The notes: generated by a model from the sequence alone, not told the origin. A stretch of 64,000 bases of DNA from Paenibacillaceae bacterium GAS479 (GCA_900105225.1 LT629764.1:384098-448097), one strand, 5' to 3'. Counted from the stretch's first letter, positions 9,090 through 18,390 are shown. A program made the numbers and translations.

Positions 9090-9854
9090 TTAAGTTGTTT
9101 GTTGTTCGCGGAATGTGCTGGGCGTTACGCCGGCTAACTGCTTGAATACAAGCATGAAATGTTTGGGACTCTGATAACCGGATAGCCGGGCAATATCATA
9201 AATTTTCAGCTCAGTCTGAGATAGTAAGTATTTTGCACGCTCAATACGGACGGTCGCGATCTGATCGGACAGATTAATGCCGGTTTCCTGCTTGAACAGC
9301 ACACTCAAATAGGCTGGATTCATATGAACAAAATCAGCCAGCGTCGGCAGCCGTAAGTCTCCTTCCGGATGAGCCTCGATGTATTCTTTAATTTTGCGTA
9401 TTAAGCGCCGTCTCTCTGGACCTTGGCGCTCCTCTGAAACGTCTTCACCTTCCGCAGGTTCAGTGCTCTTGCCGCTGCGCTTGAGCAGAACCGCCTGGAT
9501 TTTGTCGAGCGCGCATACCAGATGTTTCCGATCGATAGGCTTCAGCAAATAATCAGAGACCCCATACTGTAGCGCTTTCTGAGCATAGGTGAAGTCGCTG
9601 TATCCGCTAATAATGAGAAATGGCATATCCTCAAACTTCTCGCGGATTTTCTCCAGCAGTTGCAGACCGTTTATTTCACCTATACGAATGTCCGTAATGA
9701 CCGCATCGATGGCGTTTTGGTTCAGATAATGGAGTGCTTCACGGCCATGCGATACTTCCTTCACGACTTTAAAATGAGGTGAAACCTGATGGATCAACGA
9801 AGCAATGCCCCTGCGGATCACTTCCTCGTCTTCAACGAGCATGACACGTATCAT
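9090..9854 (-). CDS. YesN-type response regulator with AraC DNA-binding domain
   Basis: 254 residues. The receiver domain has the acidic pocket VEDEE (8-11), phospho-acceptor D55 in ITDIR and K about 104 in LLKPID. The C-terminus carries two AraC helix-turn-helices (LADFVHMNPAYLSVLFKQETG and IYDIARLSGYQSPKHFMLVF). Start at ATG 9854, overlapping the kinase stop as TGATG, with AAGGAGG upstream. It should activate the adjacent ABC operon when phosphorylated by the kinase. Confidence 0.93.
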   Translation of the reverse strand: MIRVMLVEDEEVIRRGIASLIHQVSPHFKVVKEVSHGREALHYLNQNAIDAVITDIRIGEINGLQLLEKIREKFEDMPFLIISGYSDFTYAQKALQYGVSDYLLKPIDRKHLVCALDKIQAVLLKRSGKSTEPAEGEDVSEERQGPERRRLIRKIKEYIEAHPEGDLRLPTLADFVHMNPAYLSVLFKQETGINLSDQIATVRIERAKYLLSQTELKIYDIARLSGYQSPKHFMLVFKQLAGVTPSTFREQQTT

Positions 9855-11698
9855 CAAACGCTTCCTCCTTCTGATGGCAGCGGAATCGTAATCGTAAATG
9901 CCGTACCTGCCCCGGGACTTGCGTCTACATGCAGCTCGTAGGCACGCCCGTACATTAATGCTAATCGCTGACTAATATTACGCAGTGCTACGCCATGTCC
10001 ATCCCACCGCTCAGCGGTGACTGAAGCCGGACGGTTAAAAGATTGGCGCAGGCGCTCCAGCTCCATTTCAGACATACCCCGCCCATCATCACGGACTGTC
10101 AGCAGCAGACAGTCTTCAAATCTGACGGCATGAACCCAGATCGTCTTCCCCCGGTCATAGTCGCCAATGCCATGATAGATGGCATTTTCAATCATTGGCT
10201 GAATGATCAGCTTTGGGACTTCATGCGGCAGCAGCTCAGGTTCAATATCAAACAGAATCTGCAGCCGATCACCGTAGCGCAACTGCTGAATGCTCACATA
10301 AGCCTCAGCTGTTTCCAACTCATCTCGCAGCTGTACGAGCTGGCATTCATGTCCTACCGTATAACGGAGCATCCTCCCGAGCGCTGTCACCATATCCGAT
10401 ACACGGTCGCTTTGACCTTGGACAGCAAGCATATTAATCGATTCAAGGGTGTTGTAAATAAAATGTGGGTTGATCTGTCTTTGTAACGCGGTTAGCTCTG
10501 CTTCCTTCTCACGTAATCCGATTACATAAACTTCCTCGACCAACCGATCGATCTCTTCTACCATTCGGTTGAAGTTATGGCTGAGCTGCCCAATCTCATC
10601 CCCTGTTTCCACCTGAACGCTTTGCTTGAAGTTGCCCAGCTCAACGAGCTTCATCTTGTTTTTGAGCGCAGCAAGGGGACGGTTCAATCGATAGGAAAAA
10701 TAGGTGGCAAGCGCTCCTCCCAAAACAAGACAAACGATGCCGATCAGCATCGTTTTGGTGCGCAGAGCGTTGGTTTCCTTCAGCAGTGACTCTAGCGGGA
10801 TGAAGCTAACGATTTTGATATCCGAGTAGTCGGAGTAATCCGCGATGGTCAAAAAGGACTTTCCTCCAAGCTGCATGCGGCGGACGGTCGACTCGTTTGG
10901 CAAGGCAGCAGCACTGGCGAGCTCCTCGTTACGATCAGGCGGCAGCCCTGGGCCATTTTCCAAGAAAAAAAGCTCGGTACGACTATTCACCGCAACCAAA
11001 CTTCCTTTGTCCTCGAATTTAACATTGGAAAGAATTTGCCGGAATACATCCAGCTTCAAGTCGATTTTAATGAGTCCCAGCGTTCGATTCGTATTCGGCT
11101 CGCGTATAAGGCGGGCAACAGAAAAATAGTCCTGCGGGTCACGTTCAAGGTAATAAGAAGGTTGATGCGTTGGGATCAGCGTCCAGGCCCCGTCTGCCCT
11201 ATGTACTCGTTCGTACCAGCTTTGCTGCGTGGCATCGTTGAACACTTGAATCGTATTGGCGTCGAGGTTTGAAAAGGTGAAGCCATTACCTGCAAAAATA
11301 TGAATGCCGCGAATTTCCGGTCGGTCATAAGTGCCGCTGGCGATGTAAAGCAGCATCTTCTCCATTTCTTCCACGGAAGGTCGCTTATCGGCAAGGGTCG
11401 GGCTGCTATATTTTCTGAGAATTGCGAGCACCTCGGGATCATACATGGGCATCAGCGAAAGATGCTGCATTTCCTTTAAGGTACGGTCTAAATTTTGATT
11501 AATCTGGCCGACAAGCTGTGCTGAATACTCCGCTGTTCTGCTTTCGGTGGAAGAGGAAAAATCGTAGTAGGTCAAAGAACCCTGCAAGCTCAGAGGAGTA
11601 GCGATCAGCAGCAAAAAAATAAGCAACGTCTTGGATCGCAGACTCCATTGGGATAGGGGAGGAAGCAATACATACCAAGATTTTTTTCTGATTTTCAT
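9854..11698 (-). CDS. YesM-type sensor histidine kinase
   Basis: 614 residues. A helix at about 24-42, an extracellular Cache-like sensor (45-310), a second helix (about 317-336), HAMP (337-389), then the His_kinase domain with QRQINPHFIYNTLESINML, phospho-His near residue 412, and HATPase motifs IIQPMIENAIYHG and DDGRGM. ATG 11698 is favoured over 11704 because GAGGTG is 8 bases from the former and only 2 from the latter. Its partner is the next gene. It likely senses the sugar directly or through the binding protein. Confidence 0.92.
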   Translation of the reverse strand: MKIRKKSWYVLLPPLSQWSLRSKTLLIFLLLIATPLSLQGSLTYYDFSSSTESRTAEYSAQLVGQINQNLDRTLKEMQHLSLMPMYDPEVLAILRKYSSPTLADKRPSVEEMEKMLLYIASGTYDRPEIRGIHIFAGNGFTFSNLDANTIQVFNDATQQSWYERVHRADGAWTLIPTHQPSYYLERDPQDYFSVARLIREPNTNRTLGLIKIDLKLDVFRQILSNVKFEDKGSLVAVNSRTELFFLENGPGLPPDRNEELASAAALPNESTVRRMQLGGKSFLTIADYSDYSDIKIVSFIPLESLLKETNALRTKTMLIGIVCLVLGGALATYFSYRLNRPLAALKNKMKLVELGNFKQSVQVETGDEIGQLSHNFNRMVEEIDRLVEEVYVIGLREKEAELTALQRQINPHFIYNTLESINMLAVQGQSDRVSDMVTALGRMLRYTVGHECQLVQLRDELETAEAYVSIQQLRYGDRLQILFDIEPELLPHEVPKLIIQPMIENAIYHGIGDYDRGKTIWVHAVRFEDCLLLTVRDDGRGMSEMELERLRQSFNRPASVTAERWDGHGVALRNISQRLALMYGRAYELHVDASPGAGTAFTITIPLPSEGGSV

Positions 11699-11774
11699 CA
11701 ACATTCACCTCTTTCTATTCTAGCCTCCCTGTGCAAATTCCTAATTATAGGAGAATATTGCTCCACTGTACAAC

Positions 11775-11812
11775 AAAAAACACTCTAGAGATATTCTCTG
11801 GAGTGTTTTTTA
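11775..11812 (-). terminator. Rho-independent terminator after the HxlR gene
   Basis: AACACTCCAGAGA and its near-complement TCTCTAGAGTGTT form a hairpin followed by TTTTTTG on the minus strand, 15 bases past the HxlR stop. Confidence 0.8.
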
Positions 11813-11826
11813 TGGAAATTTACTCA

Positions 11827-12210
11827 TTAATCATCATCACATAACAAACGCTGTATTTCATTCCGATCAACATGAGCTAATCCCCAGTCACAGATCATTT
11901 CCAGCAGAGGAATGAGCGAGCGACCCTTATCACTAAGTTTATATTCAACACGTGCCGGAACTTCAGAATAAACGGTCCGGATAATCAGTGCATTGGCTTC
12001 TAATTCGCGGAGTTGATTGGTCAACGTTTTATGGGAGATATCGTGAATGTATTTCAGTAGTTCCCCAAATCTTCTTGCAGATTGTTCATGAAGCTCATAC
12101 AGGATCATCACTTTCCATTTGCCTTGAATCATTTGCATAGTTGCATCGAATTCATTTAAATATTTATAGCTCGGCGCTGCATTCGATTGAGCATCATCCT
12201 GTTTTTCCAT
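11827..12210 (-). CDS. HxlR family transcriptional regulator
   Basis: 127 residues. The HxlR winged helix is complete: MIQGKWKVMILYELHEQSARRFGELLK, then ISHKTLTNQLRELEANALI as recognition helix and a wing with YSEVPARVEYKLSDKG. ATG 12210 follows AGGAGG at 8 bases; an upstream TTG is too close. Divergent from an SDR gene with a palindrome between them. HxlR proteins (YodB, HypR) often sense electrophile or oxidative stress through cysteines, but the only cysteines here are C107 and C124 near the C-terminus, so the signal is open. Confidence 0.9.
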   Translation of the reverse strand: MEKQDDAQSNAAPSYKYLNEFDATMQMIQGKWKVMILYELHEQSARRFGELLKYIHDISHKTLTNQLRELEANALIIRTVYSEVPARVEYKLSDKGRSLIPLLEMICDWGLAHVDRNEIQRLLCDDD

Positions 12211-12240
12211 CTGCAATTCCTCCTACCTAAAACACATACA

Positions 12241-12255
12241 GGTTACTTAGTAACC
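12241..12255. promoter_or_regulatory. Palindrome, candidate HxlR operator
   Basis: GGTTACTTAGTAACC is a perfect palindrome around one central base, in the 124-base gap between the divergent HxlR and SDR genes. Length and position suit an HxlR dimer; binding is inferred. Confidence 0.6.
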
Positions 12256-12334
12256 TAAAAGTGCATACTGTTCTCGTAAGAGTTTACATTATACACTTAA
12301 GTTAACATGAAAAGTAGAGAGGAAGTTATTTCAC

Positions 12335-13057
12335 ATGACAACAGGTTTTGTAGCTATTACCGGGGCGTCCTCAGGCATCGGAGAAGCGACCGCAAAATAT
12401 TTTCTAGAAAAAGGACATAACGTTCTGTTGATTGCTCGGCGAATCGAGCGTCTGGATCATTTTCAAGATGAGCGGGCGATGAAAGCCAAAGTGGACGTAA
12501 CCGACGAACAAGCGCTGAAAAACGCAATTCAGCAAGCAGAAGATAAGTTTGGCCCCATTCAGGCTATGATTAACAATGCAGGACTTATGTTGCTTGGAGA
12601 CGTAAGTAAACAAAGCAGTCAAGAGTGGAAAGATATGTTCGATGTGAATGTGCTTGGTTTGTTGAAAGGAATGCAAGCCGTTCTCCCTTCTATGATTGAG
12701 CGTAAAACAGGAACGATTATTAACATCAGCTCCATCGCGGGCAAAAAAACCTTTGCGGATCACGCAGCCTATGTTGGCACCAAATTTGCTGTTCATTCCA
12801 TGAGTGAAAACATCAGGGAAGAAGTTGCAAAGCACAATGTGCGTGTTATCACAATTGCTCCTGGGGTTGTCGAGACAGAACTGCTTGGTCATACAACCAA
12901 TGAAGAAATCAAAAGTGGCTATAATGAATGGAAAAATTCCATTCAAGGTGGACTCTCTCCTCAGACTGTAGCGGAAACGATCTATTTTGCTTTCAGTCAA
13001 CCACAAAATGTAAACATCAGGGAGATTGTGTTAGCCCCTACGATGCAAGTAGGTTAA
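12335..13057 (+). CDS. Short-chain dehydrogenase/reductase
   Basis: 240 residues with the classical SDR marks: TGASSGIG at 9-16 for the dinucleotide, NNAGLM near 84, and the catalytic set S133, Y146, K150 (ISSIAG and YVGTK). Start ATG follows GAGAGGAAGTTATTTCAC. Arg-rich ARRIER after the second strand suggests NADP preference. Probably controlled by the divergent HxlR regulator; may reduce a reactive carbonyl, which is only a guess from the regulator class. Confidence 0.9.
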   Translation: MTTGFVAITGASSGIGEATAKYFLEKGHNVLLIARRIERLDHFQDERAMKAKVDVTDEQALKNAIQQAEDKFGPIQAMINNAGLMLLGDVSKQSSQEWKDMFDVNVLGLLKGMQAVLPSMIERKTGTIINISSIAGKKTFADHAAYVGTKFAVHSMSENIREEVAKHNVRVITIAPGVVETELLGHTTNEEIKSGYNEWKNSIQGGLSPQTVAETIYFAFSQPQNVNIREIVLAPTMQVG

Positions 13058-13077
13058 GATAATCGTGTTGATTGCAA

Positions 13078-13109
13078 TGCCGCCGGCGTGAATCGTCAGC
13101 GGCAATTTT
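13078..13109 (+). terminator. Possible terminator between SDR and ogt
   Basis: TGCCGC pairs with GCGGCA around a 15-base loop, followed by ATTTTC on the plus strand. The two genes converge here. Stem is short. Confidence 0.4.
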
Positions 13110-13130
13110 CTATTTCATTACCTCATTTTT

Positions 13131-13673
13131 TTACAATGCGGTACCCTTAGCCGGAATATACAACTCCTCCATGTTCACCCTCTCCAGCTGCAGCAGCTTG
13201 ATTTTTCTTTCGATTCCACCGGCGTAGCCAGTAAGGCTGCCTTTTGAACCTACCACTCTGTGGCATGGAATAATAATCGAAATGGGATTGTGTCCAACTG
13301 CGCCGCCTACTGCCTGTGCTGACATCGCGGCTCTTCCCATTTTTTGCGCCACTAGTTTTGCAATTTCTCCGTAAGTAATCACTTCACCATAGGGAATGTC
13401 GCAAAGAATGCTCCATATCGATTTACGGAATTCATTCCCCTGCGGAGCCAAAGGCAAAACAAGCCCCGGTTGTTCACCTTGGAAATAAAGTTCCAGCCAT
13501 TCTTCCACAAGATCAAATACAGGCAGCGATGCTCCCGGCCCATGATTACCTAAAGTTGCCCCAAAGTATTTTTGGCCTTCCATCCAAACGCCGGTAAGGT
13601 TTTCCCCATCGCTAGCCATAGTCATGCGGCCAATGGGAGAATTGAATTCTTTGGTATACTGATTGCTGTCCAT
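13131..13673 (-). CDS. ogt: Methylated-DNA--protein-cysteine S-methyltransferase
   Basis: 180 residues, the usual Ogt length. The active site IIIPCHRVV places the acceptor cysteine at C137; IPYGEVITYGEIA is the DNA-binding helix region and TGYAGGIERKIKLLQLE the conserved C-terminus. It repairs O6-methylguanine by irreversible transfer to the cysteine. ATG 13673 is preferred to the one 60 bases upstream, although AAAGGTG is rather far (about 12 bases). Confidence 0.93.
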   Translation of the reverse strand: MDSNQYTKEFNSPIGRMTMASDGENLTGVWMEGQKYFGATLGNHGPGASLPVFDLVEEWLELYFQGEQPGLVLPLAPQGNEFRKSIWSILCDIPYGEVITYGEIAKLVAQKMGRAAMSAQAVGGAVGHNPISIIIPCHRVVGSKGSLTGYAGGIERKIKLLQLERVNMEELYIPAKGTAL

Positions 13674-13887
13674 ATTTAAACACACACCTTTTTCCGCTGT
13701 TTTAAAGCGAATTCCATAAGCTGATCGTTGCATAGGAACGCCACGGTCTCCATTCCTCTGCTAATTCCACGATTTCTTTTGATTCATTTGCAAAAAACAA
13801 CTTTTAGTTAGTATATCAGTCTCCGATATTTATACTGGTCATTTTCGGACCTATTATTCGTGAATGATAAGCCAAATTATGACCAAC

Positions 13888-13925
13888 AAACAGGCGCTGT
13901 CCTCTAATGAAGTCAGCGCCTGTTT
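13888..13925 (-). terminator. Hairpin after the polysaccharide deacetylase gene
   Basis: AAACAGGCGCTG and CAGCGCCTGTTT pair perfectly around a 14-base loop; minus-strand tail is TTGTTGG. It lies 45 bases beyond the deacetylase stop. The T run is weak. Confidence 0.55.
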
Positions 13926-13970
13926 CTCTGTAACAAATGCCACGATAGGTTATGGGATGGCTTCCATCAG

Positions 13971-14723
13971 TCAAAAGGGTGTATCTTTCTCTAATTGCTT
14001 TTTATGTGCCATCAGTTCCGAGATCGTTACCATGCGATAACCCCTCTTTTTCAGCTCTGGCAAGATGAGCTTCAAAGCTTCAACCGTTTGTGTGGATCCG
14101 TTGACATGATCATGCAGCAGCACAATATCGCCGTTACGCGCATTTTTCAGAACTTTATTGACTATTCTGCCTATTCCTGGGCTGGTCCAATCCTTCGTAT
14201 CCTGGTGCCAAGACCATAATACGACCGTATAGCCTTTTTGCTTCGCAACTCTAATGACCGTATCGTTATAATAACCGCCCGGCGGCCGAAACCATGGACT
14301 AGATTGTCCCGTTATGGCTTTTATTTTTTTCTGAACGTTGTCCATTTCGGTTGTTATGGTTTTCTCGCTGATTCCACCCTTGAAATAAACGTGAGCATCC
14401 GTATGGTTGGCCACTTCATGTCCTTCCGCAGCTTCACGTGCGGCAATTTCAGGATACTTATCAAGTCGATATCCAATAACAAAAAAAGTGGCTTTTGCCT
14501 TATATTGTTTCAACAAATCCAAAATTTGTAGTGTAGTTATTGGACTCGGCCCGTCATCGAATGTTAAGGCTATCAATTTTTCATCCATGGGTACTTCCCA
14601 TACTACGTCTCCGCGGGTTTCATAATAACTCCGATCATGTTTACTAGGACCACCGGCAAAACCGCTCGTTATAAAAAAACACGCACAGCAGAGCATAAGC
14701 AGCCAAATTGATTTTGATGACAA
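13971..14723 (-). CDS. Polysaccharide deacetylase (NodB domain, PdaB-like)
   Basis: 250 residues with an N-terminal signal or anchor (LLMLCCACFFITSGFA). The carbohydrate esterase 4 motifs are present: TFDDGP (54-59), metal ligands H107 and H111 in HEVANHTDAH, RPPGGYY (146-152) and the late WSWHQDTKDW. It should remove acetyl groups from cell-wall or sporulation polysaccharide at the membrane surface. The TTG at 14723 follows GGGGG at 7 bases and no ATG is nearby. Single gene with its own hairpin downstream. Confidence 0.92.
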   Translation of the reverse strand: MSSKSIWLLMLCCACFFITSGFAGGPSKHDRSYYETRGDVVWEVPMDEKLIALTFDDGPSPITTLQILDLLKQYKAKATFFVIGYRLDKYPEIAAREAAEGHEVANHTDAHVYFKGGISEKTITTEMDNVQKKIKAITGQSSPWFRPPGGYYNDTVIRVAKQKGYTVVLWSWHQDTKDWTSPGIGRIVNKVLKNARNGDIVLLHDHVNGSTQTVEALKLILPELKKRGYRMVTISELMAHKKQLEKDTPF

Positions 14724-14853
14724 GAGAATCCCCCTTTATAGAAAAGGTTGCTGCTGTTCCAAAAATTTGGACGCCTCGTTAGTATGGTTTTTAGATCCTT
14801 CAAATATGTTAGGTTGGGGAAAGTTATTTTAAAGGCGGCATTTGGGAGCATAA

Positions 14854-14883
14854 AGAAAAACCCTTCCAAGGAAGGGTTTTTCT
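14854..14883 (-). terminator. Terminator of tRNA-Leu gene 1
   Basis: AAAAACCCTTCC and GGAAGGGTTTTT form a 12-base stem with a TT loop and a T-rich end, 10 bases past the tRNA 3' end on the minus strand. Confidence 0.85.
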
Positions 14884-14892
14884 AAAGCATAT

Positions 14893-14975
14893 GCGGTCAA
14901 GAGGACTCGAACCTCCACGGTATTGCTACCACTGGCACCTGAAGCCAGCGCGTCTGCCAATTCCGCCATGACCGC
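14893..14975 (-). tRNA. tRNA-Leu (anticodon CAG)
   Basis: 83 bases; acceptor arms GCGGTCA and TGACCGC pair, the D arm contains TTGGCAGACGCG, and the anticodon stem CTGGC/GCCAG holds the loop TTCAGGT with anticodon CAG (codon CUG). The long variable arm TGGTAGCAATACCG and GGTTCGAGTCC T-arm are typical of leucine tRNAs. CCA is not encoded. Confidence 0.95.
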
Positions 14976-14990
14976 GCAATCACAAGAAAG

Positions 14991-15020
14991 AATATATCAT
15001 GCGGCGAATGAGCTTGTCAA
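14991..15020 (-). promoter_or_regulatory. Promoter of tRNA-Leu gene 1
   Basis: Minus strand: TTGACA at 15020-15015, 18-base spacer, TATATT at 14996-14991, 15 bases ahead of the mature 5' end. The same architecture recurs at the other tRNA-Leu copy and at the pseudogene. Confidence 0.8.
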
Positions 15021-15163
15021 CAATAAATCAGGAAAATCTTGCCGTGCCTTGCTTTCCGATTGGTTAACAACTAAAAAGGGGCCTCTAGAAAACCCCTAAT
15101 TAATCGCTAATGAAGACGCTGCGTTCATTGTTAGCGAGTTAATCCGTTATCTACCTTGAGACA

Positions 15164-16384
15164 TCATTTTTTTTGGAGTACTGCAGAGTAATCCGTCAGA
15201 TTATCCAAGGTGTACACTTCGGAATTACCGCCCACGCTTTTCCTTTCGGATAACTGTAATGCGGCCAGAGCTTGATTGCGCGCCTCGATCTCCTCTTGTG
15301 TGCGCGGCCAAACAAGATTAGGAGCATTATAGATTTGATCCTGGTTCTCTTCAGCAAACGGACGCATGATTTTTTCATATGCAGCGAAAGCCTGATCAGG
15401 CTCCTCGTGAAGCGCCAATTCGCCGGCCAAAATGTATGCGCCCACGAGGGCAAGACTTGTCCCTTGTCCCGTTAAAAACGATGGAGCAAACGCGGAGTCG
15501 CCCACTAACGCGACGCGCCCTTTGGACCAGCGCGGCATATGGATCTGGCTGACAACATCGCAGTACAAATCGTCAGCTTCCATCATTGCCTGCACGAGAA
15601 GAGATGTCTCCCATCCAGCGCCGTCAAAAGCCTGTGCGGTCAATCTGCGCTGTTCATCGATACCTTGCTTCTGTACAAATGCCGGTTCCTCCGTCACGAA
15701 GACCAGGAAAGCATGCAAAACATCCTTATTCTCAGAGTGATACACTGCGGCAATTCTCCCTGGCGTCGCGTATATGACACCTTCTCGGAATAAGCCGAAA
15801 TCATTCGGAACAGAAAAACCAGCAAAGCAATAACCGAGGTATTTGCTGAATTGTTGCTCCTGGCCAAAGGTGAGACGCCGAGTATTGGAATGCAAGCCGT
15901 CAGCGCCTATGACAATGTCATATTTATTCTCGCTGCCGCTCTTAAACTTGACGTTTACGCCATCACCGTTATCATTTAGATCGTTTATGGAATCATTGAA
16001 TTGAAATCGGATAGGCAAACGCTTTTGTTCAATTAGGCCAAACAATATTTGTGTCAGAGTGCCTCGCGGTAGCTCAATTTCTCGTCCATTCTGAACTCCA
16101 GCAGACTCTTCCATTCCGAGAACACCGATAACATCGCCTTTTTGATCAAGAAACGAGATCTTTTTTGTGCCGATATGATTTGCACGGAGTTGCGTAAGTC
16201 CCCCCATCCGGTCCATCACATCAACTGCCGTTTCCCTAACATCAATTGGATATCCTCCTCCCCGTATGTTCCCAGCGCGTTCAACAATGGTTACATCGAA
16301 TCCATACTCGCCGAGCAAATAGGCAGTGGTTAGTCCAGCAATACTTGCACCTGAAATTAAAACTGAAGCTCTATTTTTACGCAT
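15164..16384 (-). CDS. FAD-dependent monooxygenase (PHBH fold)
   Basis: 406 residues. VLISGASIAGLTTAYLLGEYG at about 8-28 binds FAD, IGADGLHSNTR near 160 is the DG motif, and VALVGDSAFAPSFLTGQGTSLALVGA near 285 is the GD motif of the PF01494 hydroxylases. AAGGAG precedes the ATG. It sits directly downstream of a TetR gene in the same direction (40-base gap). Relatives include TetX-like and Rdc hydroxylases that modify aromatic or polyketide compounds; the substrate cannot be named. Confidence 0.9.
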   Translation of the reverse strand: MRKNRASVLISGASIAGLTTAYLLGEYGFDVTIVERAGNIRGGGYPIDVRETAVDVMDRMGGLTQLRANHIGTKKISFLDQKGDVIGVLGMEESAGVQNGREIELPRGTLTQILFGLIEQKRLPIRFQFNDSINDLNDNGDGVNVKFKSGSENKYDIVIGADGLHSNTRRLTFGQEQQFSKYLGYCFAGFSVPNDFGLFREGVIYATPGRIAAVYHSENKDVLHAFLVFVTEEPAFVQKQGIDEQRRLTAQAFDGAGWETSLLVQAMMEADDLYCDVVSQIHMPRWSKGRVALVGDSAFAPSFLTGQGTSLALVGAYILAGELALHEEPDQAFAAYEKIMRPFAEENQDQIYNAPNLVWPRTQEEIEARNQALAALQLSERKSVGGNSEVYTLDNLTDYSAVLQKK

Positions 16385-16424
16385 AGGAATGCTCCTTTTC
16401 TGAATGAATATCGATTATGTGCTC

Positions 16425-17000
16425 CTACATAAGCAATCTCGTTTGGAGAAAGGATAACGCATCGTCTACAAGTTCCAAATAATTCCTATCCGACTTCTCT
16501 GCGGAATATAGCTCAGCCGCCCGAATGGTGCCTAGAATAGCCCCAATATACATGTGGATCGTAAAATCGTCTGGATCGCGGCCCAACCGTTTTGCCAAAG
16601 CTTGTGCCAACCAGGACATCACCTGCGTTAGCTTGTTAAATAATTGCGCACGAAGCTCAGGAACGGACGAAATCAGCCTGCTGCGCTCTCGTTCAGCTGA
16701 CAGCTCGAAATCAGACAGGCCGGCAAACACTTCTTGGATCGCATTGCGTAACGCTTCGATTGGACCTAAATCCAAAGGCTGAGCTTCAAAGGCTTCAACA
16801 ATCTTCGGATCATACTCATCATGTAAAACAACATCCTCTTTAGTAGGAAAATAGCGAAAAAAAGTTCTCCTCGACACTCCGGCTGCATCCGCTATCTGTT
16901 CAACCGTAGTCTTATCGTAACCTCGTTCTTGAAATAAGCTAAGCGCGCATTGCTGGATGTAAGTTTTGGTCATGACTTTTTTTCTCTCTCGTTGTACCAA
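16425..17000 (-). CDS. TetR family transcriptional regulator
   Basis: 191 residues. The helix-turn-helix TTVEQIADAAGVSRRTFFRY is complete, with the preceding helix QQCALSLFQERGYDK. The TTG at 17000 follows GGAGGG at about 10 bases and keeps the conserved RERKK start of this subgroup. Transcribed just ahead of the monooxygenase, probably as one unit, with a double palindromic operator 70 bases upstream, so autorepression with co-control of the monooxygenase is likely. Confidence 0.9.
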   Translation of the reverse strand: MVQRERKKVMTKTYIQQCALSLFQERGYDKTTVEQIADAAGVSRRTFFRYFPTKEDVVLHDEYDPKIVEAFEAQPLDLGPIEALRNAIQEVFAGLSDFELSAERERSRLISSVPELRAQLFNKLTQVMSWLAQALAKRLGRDPDDFTIHMYIGAILGTIRAAELYSAEKSDRNYLELVDDALSFLQTRLLM

Positions 17001-17069
17001 TGACGGTCGTCCCTCCTCTTCGTGTATTCACCAGCTTATCAGAAAAAAATAACCCCTACTGATTATTAA

Positions 17070-17117
17070 ATTACAAATGACACTCAGTGTCAATAGACAC
17101 TGAGTGTCATTTGTAAT
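17070..17117. promoter_or_regulatory. Double palindrome, candidate TetR operator pair
   Basis: Two 22-base arms (17070-17091, 17096-17117) are perfect reverse complements with a 4-base centre. Each arm contains its own palindrome: GACACTCAGTGTC and GACACTGAGTGTC, with centres 17 bases apart. This suits two TetR dimers side by side, upstream of the TetR-monooxygenase unit. Confidence 0.75.
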
Positions 17118-17131
17118 TCTTGAAATTCCAC

Positions 17132-17175
17132 AATAAGAAATCCCCTACAGCTAAAGCTGCAGGGGATTTCTTATT
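17132..17175 (-). terminator. Terminator of the nucleoside transporter gene
   Basis: AATAAGAAATCCCCT and AGGGGATTTCTTATT pair, continued inward by CAGCT/AGCTG, 24 bases beyond the transporter stop. T-rich on both strands so it may work in both directions. Confidence 0.75.
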
Positions 17176-17199
17176 AAACTTCTATACTATTAGGATTGA

Positions 17200-18390
17200 T
17201 TACAGGAACAGACCGGCAACCGTGGCCGAAAGCATGCTGACCAGCGTAGCCCCGTACAGCAACCGGAGACCGAAGCGGGCGACCGTATTCCCTTGCTGTT
17301 CATGCAGCCCTTTTACGGCACCGGCAATGATACCGATTGAAGAGAAGTTTGCAAACGAGACGAGGAAGACGGAAACGATGCCAATCGTCCGCGAGGACAT
17401 CGTGCCTTCTTTTGTGATGTTGGCCAAATCAAGCATCGCCACGAATTCATTAGACACCAATTTAGTGGCCATGATTTTGCCCGCTTCAACGGCTTCGCTC
17501 CATTGAACTCCCATAAGGAAGGCGACAGGCGCAAAGATAAAGCCCAAAATTTCCTGGAACGTAATGCCGAACAGCATTCCGAACAGACCGTTGATCATCG
17601 CAATTAGAGCGACAAAACCGATCAGCATCGCAGCGACCACAATCGCCACCTTGAAGCCGTCCATAATATACTCGCCCAGCATTTCAAAGAAGGACTGCTT
17701 GTGCTCATCGGTAACCTCAAGAATGTCCTCTTCTTTTGATACTGTATACGGATTCAAAATCGATGCGATAATAAATCCGCCGAACAAGTTTAGTACAAGC
17801 GCCGTTACGACATATTTCGGCTCGATCATCGTCATGTACGCCCCAACGATAGACATGGAGACTGTCGACATCGCGGAAGCACACAACGTGTACATACGGT
17901 GTTCCGGCAGCAAGCCAATCTGCTTCTTGACCGAAATAAATACTTCGGATTGCCCCAAAATAGCGGAAGCAACCGCATTGTACGATTCCAGCTTACCCAT
18001 GCCGTTCACCTTGCTGAGGGCAACGCCGATATATTTAATAATAAACGGCAGAATTTTTGTATATTGCAAAATGCCGATCAGCGCAGAAATAAACACAATT
18101 GGCAGTAGCACCGACATAAAAAATTGTGTGGCCTGGCCTTCGTTCACGATTCCGCCGAACACAAAATTAATGCCTTCCGCCGCATAACCAAGCAGCGCTT
18201 CAAACACGGAAGAAAATCCACGAACAAGCGTCTCGCCAATCGTCGTGTTCAACAATACAAACGCTAGGACAACTTGCAATATAATTAATTGCGCTAATGG
18301 CCGATAGCGAATGCGGCTTCGATCCTTGCTCGCCAAGTAGCTCAATCCAAATACGGTTAACAATCCAGCAATAACAATCAAATATTTCAC
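17200..18390 (-). CDS. Concentrative nucleoside transporter (NupC/CNT family)
   Basis: 396 residues, the usual CNT length (NupC about 393). Multiple helices with family motifs [28 protein letters not shown] and [17 protein letters not shown], which form the nucleoside and sodium/proton sites, and the end [10 protein letters not shown]. The GTG at 18390 follows AGGAGG at 8 bases. It should import nucleosides with cation symport. Stands alone with its own terminator. Confidence 0.93.
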   Translation of the reverse strand: MKYLIVIAGLLTVFGLSYLASKDRSRIRYRPLAQLIILQVVLAFVLLNTTIGETLVRGFSSVFEALLGYAAEGINFVFGGIVNEGQATQFFMSVLLPIVFISALIGILQYTKILPFIIKYIGVALSKVNGMGKLESYNAVASAILGQSEVFISVKKQIGLLPEHRMYTLCASAMSTVSMSIVGAYMTMIEPKYVVTALVLNLFGGFIIASILNPYTVSKEEDILEVTDEHKQSFFEMLGEYIMDGFKVAIVVAAMLIGFVALIAMINGLFGMLFGITFQEILGFIFAPVAFLMGVQWSEAVEAGKIMATKLVSNEFVAMLDLANITKEGTMSSRTIGIVSVFLVSFANFSSIGIIAGAVKGLHEQQGNTVARFGLRLLYGATLVSMLSATVAGLFL

